A stretch of 64,000 nt of DNA from contig NMRA01000769.1 of the NCBI GenBank assembly GCA_002633005.1, positions 1-64,000 of the forward strand, in the 5' to 3' direction. The notes beneath the pieces were generated by a model. The model was not told the origin of the DNA. It did no database searches and saw only the letters and a program-made list of their open reading frames with translations. This stretch comes from Phoronis australis (lineage: Eukaryota; Phoronida; Phoronidae). Positions 1 through 11,510 of this stretch are shown here, piece by piece; within the stretch, counting starts at the first letter, position 1; every line of letters begins with the position of its first letter. The position numbers and the translations under genes are program-made.

Positions 1-517
1 CCCCGCCACTGAAACTGTCTGGCAGTGGATAATTTTGATACAGTGAATTGAGTAGAATTAAAAAATATACAAAAGTACTCAAAAGCATGCGCACATACAA
101 AGACATACAACTTAATTTACTGTATGAATGAAGCATAAGATAAGATCCTATATGAAAACACTGGAGTAAGATTTTCCCCTGATGTTCTTTTTAGTTTGAT
201 AGATGTTACACCATTCTTTATTAAAACGACTCTTTAGAGCAATTCAAACTTGTTGAAGAGGCTTTTTAAACTTCTCAAAGGGTTGCGACACTGAACTGCA
301 TGAAGCAGCTTGAAGTCTGGTGAATTATCGTTCAGTTGAAAAGTGTGATGCTGTCCCTGTTGTCAATAATATAAAATAAAAAGTCGTCGGTTCTTGGCCT
401 CAAAATTGAAAATTCAACTATGGTTGCTTCATCCTTTGATTCTGATGTTCTCTTCAAATGAGATATTGTCCCTTTTACCGATAAATTTCCACGACTGCCC
501 CCCACGGAAAACATGTA
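1..517. other. Gene-free stretch
   Basis: No coding exon, RNA gene or repeat structure could be supported here. The stretch is AT-rich with short chance open frames only. It ends where a repeated block begins at about 518. Confidence 0.5.
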
Positions 518-1705
518 CTGACTATGTCAACAGACATTTCAGTGGATTTTAAGGGGGCGTGATTATATGTTAACATACTCAAATTTCTTAAGATTTGACT
601 GTATTGCTGAAAATCCTATCTTCCCAATGTAGCTGTACATGTTTCAGCTTGTCGTTAAATCAAAAACTTCTGCAACTTGACAAAAAGTTAAACTTAGCCA
701 AGCTTTGAAGCTGACGCCCGGCCTGCACTCAAGAAAATACCCCTGTCAACCCCTGATTGTCTGAGATATAAGCACGAACTACACTCTTTCTTTGCTCATT
801 AATAAGACACTGTACCTGCCCAAGTAACATGAATGCAGCCATTCATCTTTATCGTTCCGCTTGCTCCCTTTGCGCGTATTGGGGCCATGCGCCTTAATGG
901 TGTTTATGCGATGCAAAATGGCAAACATTGACATACATTTAGTCAAATGAAAAGTACAGACACTTGATGAAAAAATAAAATAAAAACATCCCGTTTACGA
1001 AAGGCACCTGGACCAACAAGTGAATTGAAACACACGGGTCTACACTGTACGTGCAAAGCATTAGAACAGAATTATTTCATTTGGACAACAGCATCATTCG
1101 GCGTGAACAGGTGTTTTGGCCTGTTTTTGGACGCGCACATATATGAACGGCAATCGTTAAGTTAGGTGTAAAGTGTGAAGCGGAGAAACTGCGCTAACAG
1201 GGCGTAAGACTGCCATTGCGGGTGTTGTCTTGAATGTTGGTTCCACACTGAGGTTGATCTCAGACAAACCTTTCTCACCTAAATTTAAAAATTAAGGGTC
1301 CCCAAAACCTGAACTTTTGAACTTCGATTTCCTACAACTTTTACTTACAAACTGCTAGACAAACTTGAACTCATACCTAGATGAATTGCCGAAGAGGTCC
1401 TTGCTGAAAAATGCAGACTTCAACGAAAACCTTGCAACTAAACGTGTAGAAAAATGAAGAGTTGTAGTTTCATTTAATTTGATAACTGTGTGTGAATTGA
1501 AGCAACATGGGAATGATTCGTTGCTATTGATTTGTATGTTTGCACATCTGAAAATATCGACGAAAGTCTACGATTCACGAATGACTATTTCTAATTACTT
1601 ACAAACTGGAGACTCATTTGCAAACCTGAAACATTTTTAACTTGCAAACATGTCATTATAATCCTTACGTCGTCCGCATATAGCGCAAATCAACAAAAAC
1701 GCGAA
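518..1705. repeat. Segmental repeat block, copy 1 (first part)
   Basis: This segment aligns by eye over almost its full length with 7497-8670. Both copies start at a shared phrase beginning ctgactatgtcaacagac and run on to catatagcgcaaatcaacaa. Small indels and many substitutions separate them, so the duplication is not recent. No reading frame stands out. The match breaks at about 1705, where copy 2 has about 740 extra bases. Confidence 0.8.
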
Positions 1706-2469
1706 GGACCCACTAACCCCCTGTGCCAGACACGCAAGCGTTTTGTCAACTTGCATGAAACATTGCGAATTGGTGCTTGGACTTAAACTAATCGTGCATT
1801 TCTCCAAATTTGGTGATTTCTAGTTCCCAATTGCGGTCCAGATGATAGTACACTGGAGCTAGAATGTAATGGCACTGCAATCTTTTCCACCTCGTAATTA
1901 TAGTCACTGCTTTGTATTATCTAATAAATCAGGTCTCTCGTACTTCATGCAAAGGGGACTTGGGCACTGACAAATGGTGCGTCGATTTATGTTGCAGTCA
2001 AAACGCTGACGGCATGTTGGTCTTCCCCAAATTTCTTCTCAACCGTGTTATGTCCAAAAGTGGCCACAGCCTTACAAAATCCTGCTTGGTAGTATTTGGC
2101 ATCCAGTTTTCCTTTCACTTGGAACACAAATATTTATTTACTTTGAAAATTTTAATAAAACGTGAAGTTTGCAAGAAAGGTAATGAGATGCTTAGAAATA
2201 TCCCCTGAAACCTCTGGTTCGCTTGGTACTTTAAATCAATGGAAACAGTAGATTTTGAAGTTGATCCTCTAGGTTTTTGAAGTTCTTTAATAATTTTTTA
2301 AAATAAAATTTAAAAAATTCTTACCTCATGTCTTGCTCTCTGGCCCACGGGGTCTAATCTCTAAGTACAGATGCACTCAAATCTTTTTTACCCTGTTTAT
2401 CTGGCTAAAAACGACGTTCAAGTTGGTGGGCATTATTGACGTGAAGTCGCAACTTATGAGATGAACAAC
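1706..2469. repeat. Segmental repeat block, copy 1 (second part)
   Basis: This segment matches 9421-10200 and, over its middle, 7050-7497. Shared phrases include ctctcgtacttcatg, cttgggcactgacaaa and cccacggggtctaatc (with small changes). Similar open frames of 60-100 codons appear in all three copies because the DNA is alike. That similarity is not evidence of coding. Confidence 0.8.
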
Positions 2470-2672
2470 TCGAGTTGAAGGCAATGAGTACACTAGCGCT
2501 ACTTTCGAGTGCACAACTTACGGTATGGTCAACTAGAGTGGAAGGCGATGAGTACACTGTCTTGCGCTACTTTAGAATGCACAATTTACGGTATGGTCAA
2601 CTCGAGTGGAAGGCGATGAGTACACTGTCTTGCGCTGCTTTAGAATGCACAATTTACGGTATGGTCAACTCC
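2470..2672. repeat. Tandem repeat, about 65 bp unit, 3 copies
   Basis: Three head-to-tail copies of a unit of about 65 bp contain gaaggcgatgagtacact, a tttagaatgcacaa segment and tacggtatggtcaactcgag. The second and third copies are almost identical, and the first is more diverged. The related block at 10198-10315 has about two copies, so array length differs between the two large duplicates. Confidence 0.8.
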
Positions 2673-2945
2673 AGAGACTGATGATTTAGATGTCATTGTT
2701 GTTGACAGAAATAGTATCATATCGCAGAAAGGAATATTATGAAATTCTTATTAGAGTGGAAGGCATAATTTCATTGAAAACATCGATTCTGACTGCGGTG
2801 TTAATACAACTCTCTCAGAACTTTCTCACCAGTAAATTACTGAATATGTCTGAGTCATGCCATAACACAATATTGTTATCGCACCATTGCAATCCAATGA
2901 AAGAGCCACTGAAGTGTCCTCTTAAATTCCGANATCGGCGAACAC

Positions 2946-3761
2946 ATGATCGCGCAAGTTGCTGCTTGGCTGCCAGTACAAGAACTTGGTGAGGAACCGA
3001 ATGTCATCATTGCTTTCAACAGGGAAGCTCGGGAATGGCCTCCTGGAGTAGCCCAAGCATTGTGCCGTCAGCAATGGCGTGATCTTGGCGGTATTAATGC
3101 CATCATTGTAGCAACTGATGGATCCTTCGATGGTGAAACTAATCGTGCGGGATGGGGCTATCAAATACGCTGTGCTAACAACGTCATTGCGGAAGGTAGT
3201 GGCTGCCACCATATATCCACAAGCAGTACGCGGATGGAGTTTGAGGCTATACAACGAGCCCTAACCAAGCTGTCACTCCTAGACCTGGAGAATCACACCA
3301 TTATCTTTGCCACCGATTCCATGGCAGTGTTGATGAAAGTTCAATCTGGAAACCTCCCAGCCAACTGGGGTGTCTTCCGATCACGCCACCCTCATCATGT
3401 GGTGATCTGGTCTTTCGTACCTGGCCACGCCGGTGTCTTGATTAATGAGCGTGCAGATTACCTCGCTGGCTCATGCACCACCAACCAACCCCTCTACTTA
3501 TATTCGGCTGACGTTAAGCTGCTGGCTCGCAAACGCAACCACGAGCAGACTGCATCCCAGCTGGCTGAGTTCAATGATGGCAGCCGCCTGCTCGAAGCCG
3601 GTATTATTTATGGCCATGCTGCGAAGAGTCACAAGAAGGGCCGTGCCAGAGTGCTATCTAATCAAATGCTTACAGGCAACGTCAGCCCTGGAGTTCTGCG
3701 CCTTCTGCTGTCACGGGGATGGTCTGGGGAGGGGATTAATGCACCAGCATATCCCCAATGA
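2946..3761 (+). CDS. Retroelement RNase H domain protein (fragment)
   Basis: An open frame of 271 residues carries a type I RNase H domain at about residues 55-175. The acidic catalytic set is visible: Asp58 in ATDGS, Glu98 in RMEFEA, Asp124 in ATDS, and His161 and Asp171 in the PGHAGVLINERAD stretch. RNase H of this kind removes RNA from RNA/DNA hybrids and forms the C-terminal part of several non-LTR and other reverse transcriptases. No reverse transcriptase, endonuclease or long terminal repeat was recognised beside it, so it is probably the truncated 3' part of an old element. An ambiguous base at 2933 lies just upstream and may hide a longer frame. About 90 residues follow the domain and have no clear family. 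It sits between parts of the duplicated block at 0.5-5.2 kb and is absent from the second copy. A domesticated gene is possible but has no support here. Confidence 0.7.
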   Translation: MIAQVAAWLPVQELGEEPNVIIAFNREAREWPPGVAQALCRQQWRDLGGINAIIVATDGSFDGETNRAGWGYQIRCANNVIAEGSGCHHISTSSTRMEFEAIQRALTKLSLLDLENHTIIFATDSMAVLMKVQSGNLPANWGVFRSRHPHHVVIWSFVPGHAGVLINERADYLAGSCTTNQPLYLYSADVKLLARKRNHEQTASQLAEFNDGSRLLEAGIIYGHAAKSHKKGRARVLSNQMLTGNVSPGVLRLLLSRGWSGEGINAPAYPQ

Positions 3762-4009
3762 TCCTGTCCGTGACAGGTATTACAGGTATTACAGGGGACC
3801 GGTGCTCCAACTTTTGGGACTCCTACAGTGTATACTGGATGGTTGCATCTAAGAGCGGGTTGGTCTGACCTAAAATGGATTGGCTGGTGGTCAAATACAT
3901 AACAGGCTCTACACGTTTAAAGCGAGTCTCTGAGGCGGTCAGGCCGTCGTGTTTGATCTCCGACCAACTGTATATACCACTGGCCAATGTATCGGTTCCA
4001 ACCAACCAT

Positions 4010-4130
4010 TTCTTTGTGATTTCATCACGTTTTGAAGTCCGGACATCACGTTTGATTTACAGGACATTTGGTTCTGTAGTCCAACCGAATGTCCGGGCAA
4101 ACGGTTTTGAAATCCGACCAATAGCCGATA
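4010..4130. repeat. Degenerate short repeat of the ttttgaagtccgg family
   Basis: Several imperfect units of about 21-22 bp contain gaagtccgg, tgtagtccaa or gaaatccgacc. The same family is much denser in the introns of the protease gene at 35.5-35.7 kb and 36.8-37.0 kb. The shared phrase suggests a dispersed repeat, not a local one. Confidence 0.55.
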
Positions 4131-4267
4131 TTTCCATGAATAAGGTTTTGGATGAAGTCATACAAACTGCAAAACAAGCATTTTTTACAGATTTTATAGT
4201 CACGATTTTGAGGCGTTGATCCAGGTGTTTCATTCTGCAAGATTCAGAAAACGTTATTTTTTGCTTT

Positions 4268-4393
4268 GACAGTGGACAGTGAGAAAGTGATTTGCCGAAG
4301 CAAATGTGGACTTCACGAGTGATGACATTTGACAGTGGACTGTGAGAAAGTGATTTGACGAAGCAAATGTGGACTTCACGAGTGATGACATTT
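4268..4393. repeat. 63 bp direct tandem duplication
   Basis: Two adjacent 63 bp copies begin gacagtggac and end gagtgatgacattt. They differ at only a few positions. A short segment resembling the unit's end precedes further unique sequence. No function is evident. Confidence 0.85.
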
Positions 4394-4444
4394 GGCCAAA
4401 AGACACTGTATCTCACCTTGAGTGTTTCTACTTGTCGTACGTTA

Positions 4445-5225
4445 GAGGTCGTATAGGTTCTCCAAATGTTATTGTTTTGTAGAACTGATTCATACCATTG
4501 AAAATATCGACTTTCCAATCGCAAAACTTCTTCACTAAATCTCTTATGTCCAGCATGTCACAATCTCATGGGTTCAGTCTCGTTCTTGTCGTGCTTTGTT
4601 AAATACACTACATCAATCATACGGTACATTATGTTCCGCAGCAAACCTTCATGTAACCCAGCATCTCCACATGTACACTGTGCTGTATGTTTCTACACCA
4701 CTCCCTCGTGTAACGCAGTATCACCAGAGTACACTGCACATGTATGTTCTACACCACCCCCTCGTGTAACCCAGCATCACCAGTGTACACTGTATGTTCT
4801 ACAGCACTCCTTCTTGTAACCCAGCATCACCAGTATACACTGTATGTTCTACACTAATCCTTCGTGTAACCCAGCCTCGTCGCGTGTACACTGTACACTG
4901 TATGATCTACAGCACTCCCTCGTGTAACCCCAGCATCTCCAGTGTACACTGTATGTTCTACACCACTCGTTCGTGTAACCCAGCCTCATCGCGTGTACAC
5001 TGTATACTCTATGTTCTACAGCACTCCTTGTAACCCAGCATCACCAGCGTACATGTACATTGTACGTTCTACACCACTCCTTCGTGTAACCCACCACTAG
5101 GGTTCATCATAATTTTACTGTCATTTTCGTACTAACCGTGCCTTGAATAAAACATTACACCAATCATACGATACATTATGTTCCATAGCAAACCTTCGTG
5201 TAACCCAGCATCACCACGAGCCATT
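4445..5225. repeat. Segmental repeat block, copy 1 (distal part) with minisatellite
   Basis: The segment matches 10778-11510 from the phrase gaggtcgtataggttctcc onwards. Most of it (about 4655-5095) is a minisatellite with a variable unit of about 44-58 bp. The unit contains ttctacaccactcc, cgtgtaacccagc and a tail of tgtacactgta that is present once or twice. Open frames through it are a by-product of the repeat. Confidence 0.85.
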
Positions 5226-7049
5226 GACGAAATACATGTATATAAAGTCGAGTCCCTCCATTTAACTGCTGCCAATAATTTCACAAAAAGCAGAAAGTAG
5301 TATGTTCATGTCTACGTAACATCACTAAGTGACACGTTTTTTGCCTCATAATATCGATACAATTATTTAAGTTCACCAAATTCAAGCTGAAAAGAATTCA
5401 ACTTGATGCCGGAATATCTTGCATAAAATAGATTAATTACAAGTGGGTGCCTGCTTCACTAAAAACCTTAAAATCGAGAAATATATCACCAAGATGGTAT
5501 TTTTTATGTTTCAAAAGTTCAGGTTGATGGCCTTTTTTCTGTTGTTTAAACAAAAGATGGCGCTATGTGAGTCTCGATGGTGTTCATGTGTCGGTGAGGT
5601 TGACTTCACTTGTAAACATTGCATTTATATTTATTACCCAAGTTCAAAAGCATGACTTCAGTAGAGCAAAAACTGTTAATTTTAGATCAATAAAACGAGA
5701 AACAAAATCAAGGAGTGGAATCCTCGCTTTCCTAGGTTTTTACAAACTCGCAAGGGATTAACAGACTATTTCGTTTGCTCAGTTGCAGTTGATTCGGCGA
5801 ATTTAGTTGGTCAAGGTGAATGCGCTTTTGATTATTTTTATCATTTGTTTTTATTCGGACCTAGGCGGATATATTCGTGTAGAAGGTGTTGGGCATCCTG
5901 ACTAGCTTAGCAGCATTTTGCCTCACTCTTAACGTAAAAAATACAAATGACAAATCTGATTGAAAAATTTCACCATCATACAGGTAGTGTGCGCTTTGTA
6001 AAAATACAAACTAGGTGTCGAACACACCTTGGTGCGTCGTCAAATACTCGTGAGCTATCATTCATAAACTGAGTAAACAACGTGTTTAAGTTTGCAGTCG
6101 ACTAAATTAAAAAATTTCTTGCGCTTTGGCGTTGCGACACTCGTAATTTTCGTTCGACAAAAACGCCGTAGGTTAGTTTCTTCGGTTGCTGCAATCATTT
6201 CACTCGTTCTTTTACCAGACCCAGATTTTTTGCTATCAAGTTGTCACTTTTCTTTCTCCAACACTGACAACTATGACAGGAAGTGATCTAAGTAAGATTG
6301 ACTATTTGTCAGGAACTAAGTTATATTTTTATTTTTCACAGTGCAGACTCTTTAGCAACATAACAATCGTGAAATAAGTGGCAGTGTCTCTTGTTTACAG
6401 TAATGAAAATTATGGCTGTTTTCATAATTTATTAAGAAGTTAGTTTATTTTTATGATTACGGTTGTCAACAGTGTCTTCGCTTTCCTCACCCTTCCAAAG
6501 TCATATTATTGAAACATTATAATATGTAAATTTAGTGTGGAAGTTTTTAAAAAGTCATACAGGTATAGACTACACAAAAGACGTAACTGACTCTCGTCTT
6601 TGAGTTTGTAGTCCAGTTAACAATCATGTATTTATTCAAGAACTGATTTTCCAGTAACTAAGCTAAAAAGAACATCGTGAGGGGTGCGCTCTCTGCGGGC
6701 GCCAAATACCGACCCTGGGTGTCCTTTGATGAAGCTGCTTTATAAATCTTCAATAAATCACAGATTCTGGATTCCCAAGTTGCACATCCTGCACCAATCT
6801 GAAGTAAAACTGAAGCTTGATGTTTCCACTCAATTTGACCCCCGGTAAAGAAATTGCACGCCATTCATATTCTCCACCACCGTAAAGTCCGAACGCTTCC
6901 GGTTTGTGCATACAGTATTGACGTTTTATGAAGTCAAACACGAAATTGTCTGCAGCTGCATTCCACCATAGATTATAGACTATAGTCTATGATTCCACAC
7001 ATTGTGTATGTCCAATATAATTCAACCTAGGCAAAATGATTGTGACTCG
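5226..7049. other. Gene-free stretch between repeat copies
   Basis: This is AT-rich unique sequence. I see no recognisable coding exon except the weak minus-strand frame at 6658-6960, listed separately. A short palindrome around 6969-6990 (gactatagtc core) is the only other local structure. Confidence 0.45.
6763..6960 (-). pseudogene. Possible extracellular-domain exon remnant
   Basis: On the minus strand an acceptor-like ctgcag near 6961 is followed by an open frame ending at a TGA near 6763. The frame reads through CMHKPEAFGLYGGGEYEW and then WRAISLPGVKLSGNIKLQF. The pattern of a tryptophan, a SLP motif and a following beta strand of the type LQFYFRLVQ recalls reelin-type repeats, but the match is short and I could not confirm it. 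No partner exons were found on either side, so a decayed exon is more likely than a working gene. It may also be chance. Confidence 0.2.
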
Positions 7050-7496
7050 TACTAACAAATCAAGTCTCTCGTACTTCATGGGTAGGTGACTTGGGCACTG
7101 ACAAACGCTACGTCGAGTTATGTTGCAGTCAAAACGCTGACGGCATGTTGGTCTTCCCCTCATTTCTTCTCAAACGTGTTATGTCCAAAAGGGGCCACAG
7201 CCTTACAAAATCCTGTTTGGCAGTATTTGGCATCCAGTTTTTATTTCAATTTGAACACAAATATTTATTTGCTTTGAAAATTTGAATAAAACGTGAAGTA
7301 TGCAAGAAAGGTAATGAGATGCTTAGAAATATCCCCCGAAACCTCTGGTTCGCTTGGTACTTTAAATCAATGGAAACAGTGGATTTTGAAGTTGATCATC
7401 TAGATTTTGGAAGTTCTTTAATCATTAAATTTAAAAAATTCTAACCTCATGTCTTGGACTCAGGCCCACGGGGTCTAATCTCTAAGTGCAGATGTT
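7050..7496. repeat. Third partial copy of the segmental repeat
   Basis: This segment matches 1900-2365 and 9645-10095, from caagtctctcgtacttcatg to cccacggggtctaatctcta. At about 7497 it runs straight into the first part of block copy 2. The end of one repeat unit therefore abuts the start of the next, which suggests the units were once arranged in tandem. Confidence 0.8.
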
Positions 7497-8670
7497 CTGA
7501 CTATGTCAACAGACATTTCAGTGGATTTTAAGGGGGCGTGATTATATGTTAACATTCTCAAATTTCTTAAGATTTGACTGTATTGCTGAAAATTCCACCT
7601 TCACAATGTAGCTGCACGTGTTTCAGCTTGTCGTTAAATCAAAAACTTCTGCAACTTGACAAAAAGTTGAAATTAGCCGAGCTTTGCCGATGACGCCCGG
7701 CCTGCGCTCATGAAAATACTCTCACTGTTTAAAATGATTACTCATTGATAATACACTGTACCTGCACAACTACCATGAATGCAGCCATTCATCTTTACCG
7801 TTCCGCTTTCTGCCTGTGCACGTATTAAGGGCCATGCACCTTGAATGGATTTGCTTTTGCGATGCAAAATTACAGACGTCGACGTACAGTACATTCAGAC
7901 AAATAAAAGTACTGACACTTGATGAAAAAATAAAACCAAATAAAAACATTCCGTTTAGGAAAAGCACCTGGACCGACAAATGAATTTAATACGCTTGTGT
8001 CTACGTGCAAGGCATTTGAACAGAATGATGTCCTTTGGACAACCGAATCATTACGCGTGTACAGGTGTTTTGGCCTAAAAACGCACATGTATGAACAGCA
8101 ATCGTAAAGTGCGAAGCGGAGAAACGGCGCTAACATACATGTAGCGTAAGACTGCCATCGCAGGTGTTGAATGTTGGCTCCACACTGAGGTTAATCTCAA
8201 AACACTCTTTTTCACCTAAATTGCAAACAATTTCGGGGCCCCAAACCCAGCTTTGAGAACCTCGATTTTCTACAACTTTTACTTACAAGCTGCTAGACAA
8301 ATTTGAGCGCATACCTAGATGGATTGCCGAAGAGCTCCTTGCTGAAAAATGCAGACTTCAACAAAAACCTTGCAACTAAACGTGTAGAAAAATGGAAAGT
8401 GTTGTAGTTTCTTTTAATTTGATAACTGTGTGTGATTTGAAGCAACATGGGAATGATTCGTTGCTCATTGATTTGCATGTTTACGCTTCTGCGAATATCG
8501 ACGAATGTGTACGATTCACCAATGACTATTTCCAATTATTAACAAATTGGAGACTCATTTGCAAGCCTTCGATTCATGTATAACTATTTCCAAGTACTCA
8601 TTTGCAAACCTGAAACATTTTCAACTTGCATACACGTCATTATAATCCTGACGTCATCTGCATATAGCGC
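7497..8670. repeat. Segmental repeat block, copy 2 (first part)
   Basis: This is the counterpart of 518-1705, collinear with it and with moderate divergence. It contains no supported gene. Confidence 0.8.
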
Positions 8671-9420
8671 AAATCAACAAAACGCACAGCACGCTTGCAA
8701 TTCTGTAGCTTCTGATAGATTTCAATCAGCCGACATGGATAGGAGTAAATTGGAAACATTTCCTTAGCGAGACTTGACGGTTCCGTAACATATTGTTAAA
8801 CGATGACGCGTGTTTACTTTAAAATTCATTGTTTACTCAAAAGTACTGAAAATGTACCAATCGTGAAAAGAAAAACACTTGGCGGATGATCGATTACTAG
8901 TACATGTGGAATATTTGAGCATTCTTCTTTGAACAAACAAATTACATTGCATTTTTATCATCTCGGTTTTCTTCTTGCACTTCTCTGACCCATGCGATTA
9001 CATTTGTTTAGACGTTGTTGGATATAATGTTGCGCTTAACTTTATTTTGCTGAACTAATAGTAGTAGATCTCATTAAATGGATATCTTCTCAATGCAAAT
9101 AGCAGAAAATTGAGAGAGTGCTTTGTGTGAGGGCGCGGACTCGTCGTTTTTCCGTAACCCGAGTTTTCTGGGTTCCGAAAAAACTGCAGTGAGTCGTCAA
9201 GCGTTCGTGAGCTTTTAGTCAAACACCTTGTTAAAGGGGCATTTCTTCCATACTCACCGCTGACTTGGAAACTGACCCAAAAATATTCTTCAACGTAGTG
9301 CTTCCGTTTTGACAATTAGGGAGACCCTCCCAAGTCAGTTTCAAGTAATCGGTTAATGGATTTAGAAACAAATGCCTATAATCTGGAGGTGAAAACTATT
9401 CCACGTGTGTTCCATGATTA
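8671..9420. other. About 740 bp present only in repeat copy 2
   Basis: Copy 1 passes directly from the gcgcaaatcaacaaaa phrase to ggacccactaacccc. In copy 2 those phrases are separated by this segment. It could be an insertion in copy 2 or a deletion in copy 1. No clear terminal repeats, target duplication or coding frame was found in it. Confidence 0.6.
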
Positions 9421-10200
9421 ATTCTACCTAGGACCCAATAACCCCCTGTGCCAGACCATCAAACAAGTGTTCTGTCAACTCTCATAAAACGAATTGGTGA
9501 TTGGAATTAAATTAATCCAGCATCTGGCAATTATTCTACAAATTTGGTGATTGCTAGTCCCCAATTGGGGTTCAGATGATGGTACACTGGAGCTAGGCTG
9601 TAATGGCACTGCAATCTTTTCCACCTCGTAATTATAGTCACTGCTTTGTACTATCTAACAAATCAAGTCTCTCGTACTTCATGCGTAGGGGACTTGGGCA
9701 CTGACAAATGGTGCGTCGAGTTATGTTGCAGTCAAAACGCTGACGGCATTTTGGTCTTTCCCACATTTTGTCTCAAACGTGTTAGGTCCAAAAATGGCAA
9801 CAGTCTTACAAAATACTGCTTGGCAGTTTTTGGCATCCAGTTTTTATTTCAATTTGAACACAAATAATACTTTGAGAATTTGAATAAAACGTGAAGTATG
9901 CAAGAAAGGTAATGAGATGCTTAGAAATATCCCCTGAAACCTCTGGATCGCTTGGTACTTTAAATCAATGGAAGCAGTGAATTTTGAAGTTGATCATCTA
10001 GATTTTTGAAATTCTTTTATCATTTCTTTAAAATAAAATTTAAAAAATTCTCACGTCATGTCTTGCACTCTGGCCAGCGGGGTCTAATCTCTAAGTACAG
10101 ATCTACTCAACTCTTTCATCCTGTTTATCTGGCTAAAAACGAAGTTCAAGTAGGTGGGCATTATTGGCGTGAAATCGCAGCTTATGGGAAGACCAACTCG
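9421..10200. repeat. Segmental repeat block, copy 2 (second part)
   Basis: This is the counterpart of 1706-2469, and its middle also matches 7050-7497. It leads into the short tandem repeat at 10198-10315, as copy 1 does. Confidence 0.8.
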
Positions 10201-10315
10201 AGCTGAAGGCAATGAGTACACTTGTACTACTTTCGAGTGCACAATTTATGTGATCGTCAACTCGAGTGGAAAGGAATGAGTACACTTGCACTACTTTAGA
10301 ATGCACAATATTATG
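10198..10315. repeat. Tandem repeat, about 60 bp unit, 2 copies
   Basis: Two copies of the unit also seen at 2470-2672 are present, with gaaggcaatgagtacactt, a cactttcgagtgcacaa-like stretch and gtcaactcgagtgga. Confidence 0.75.
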
Positions 10316-10777
10316 TTGTATTTTTCAGTTTCGACACTCCCGTTCATACTGCGGTCCTTATGATTTTCCCTTTTATTGGCAATTCCATTTTTAATCCATT
10401 ACAATGTACTTCTTCAGATTATTTCATAACAAGTAAGCTCTGTGCCTTTGTTTCGTGTAACATCAAGCAAGCCTACATATCATGTTGGAACAAAAATGTA
10501 CTTTTAGACTGTGGGTGGTCCTGTTATTAGTAATTACCTCTGTGAAAGAAAACAATCCAAACATTACACTAATCACGTGATCATAACGCGGACCAGTGAT
10601 ATCACATATTGTTTTGTAACTCAGCAAAAATATTCTAGTCTCAGATTACGACATTAAATTACCGTGGAACACCAAAAATATCAACATCCCATAAATGACT
10701 TAACACGTTGCTCGAAAAGGTGTTTGTGAGCGTATTATCATGATGGAGTAACTAACGTGAAACCTACTTTGAGTTTT
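10316..10777. other. Unique sequence replacing the RNase H segment
   Basis: In copy 1 the corresponding interval (2690-4444) holds the RNase H fragment and short repeats. Here it is about 460 bp of unrelated AT-rich DNA with no recognised gene. Confidence 0.4.
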
Positions 10778-11510
10778 GAGGTCGTATAGGTTCTCCAAAT
10801 GTTATTGTTCTGTAGAACTGTTTTATACCATTGAAAATATCGACTTTCCAATCGCAAAACTTCTTCACTAAATCTCTTATGTCCAGCATGTCATAATCTC
10901 ATGGGTTCAGTCTCGTTCTTGCCGTGCTTTGTTAAATACATTACATCAATCATACGGTACATTATGTTCCGCAGCAAACCTTCATGTAACCCAGCATCTC
11001 CACATCTACACTGTGCTGTATGTTTCTACACCACTCCCTCGTGTAAAGCAGCATCACCAGTGTACACTGTACATGTATGTTCTACACCACTCCTTCGTGT
11101 AACCCAGCCTCATCGAGTGTACACTGTACACTGTATGTTCTACAGCACTCCTTGTAACCCAGCATCACCAGTGTGCACTGTATGTTCTACACCACTCCTT
11201 CGTGTAACCCAGCCTCATCGCGTGTACACTGTACACTGTATGTTCTACACCACTCTTTCGTGTAACCCAGCCTCATCGCGTGTACACTGTACACTCTATG
11301 TTCTACAGCACTCCTTGTAACCCAGCATCACCAGTGTACATGTACATTGTACGTTCTACACCACTCCTTCGTGTAACCCACCACTAGGGTTCATCATCAT
11401 TTTACTGTCATTCTCGTACTAACAGTGCCTTGATTAAAACATTACACCAATCATACGATACATTATGTTCCATAGCAAACCTTCGTGTAACCCAGCATCA
11501 CCAGTGTACA
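10778..11510. repeat. Segmental repeat block, copy 2 (distal part) with minisatellite
   Basis: This is the counterpart of 4445-5225. The minisatellite lies at about 10985-11390, with the same variable unit (ttctacaccactcc, cgtgtaacccagc, tgtacactgta). The two arrays differ in unit number and order. Confidence 0.85.

Noticed and set aside
1912-2208. A 98-codon open frame with look-alike frames at 7091-7285 and 9646-9867
   Set aside because: The frames are alike because the DNA is a repeat. They are broken or shifted between copies, and no domain was recognised.
4568-5033. Repetitive Cys/Ser-rich open frames through the minisatellite (also 10901-11320)
   Set aside because: The unit sequence and its length variation create these frames. 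No start context, splice site or family supports coding.
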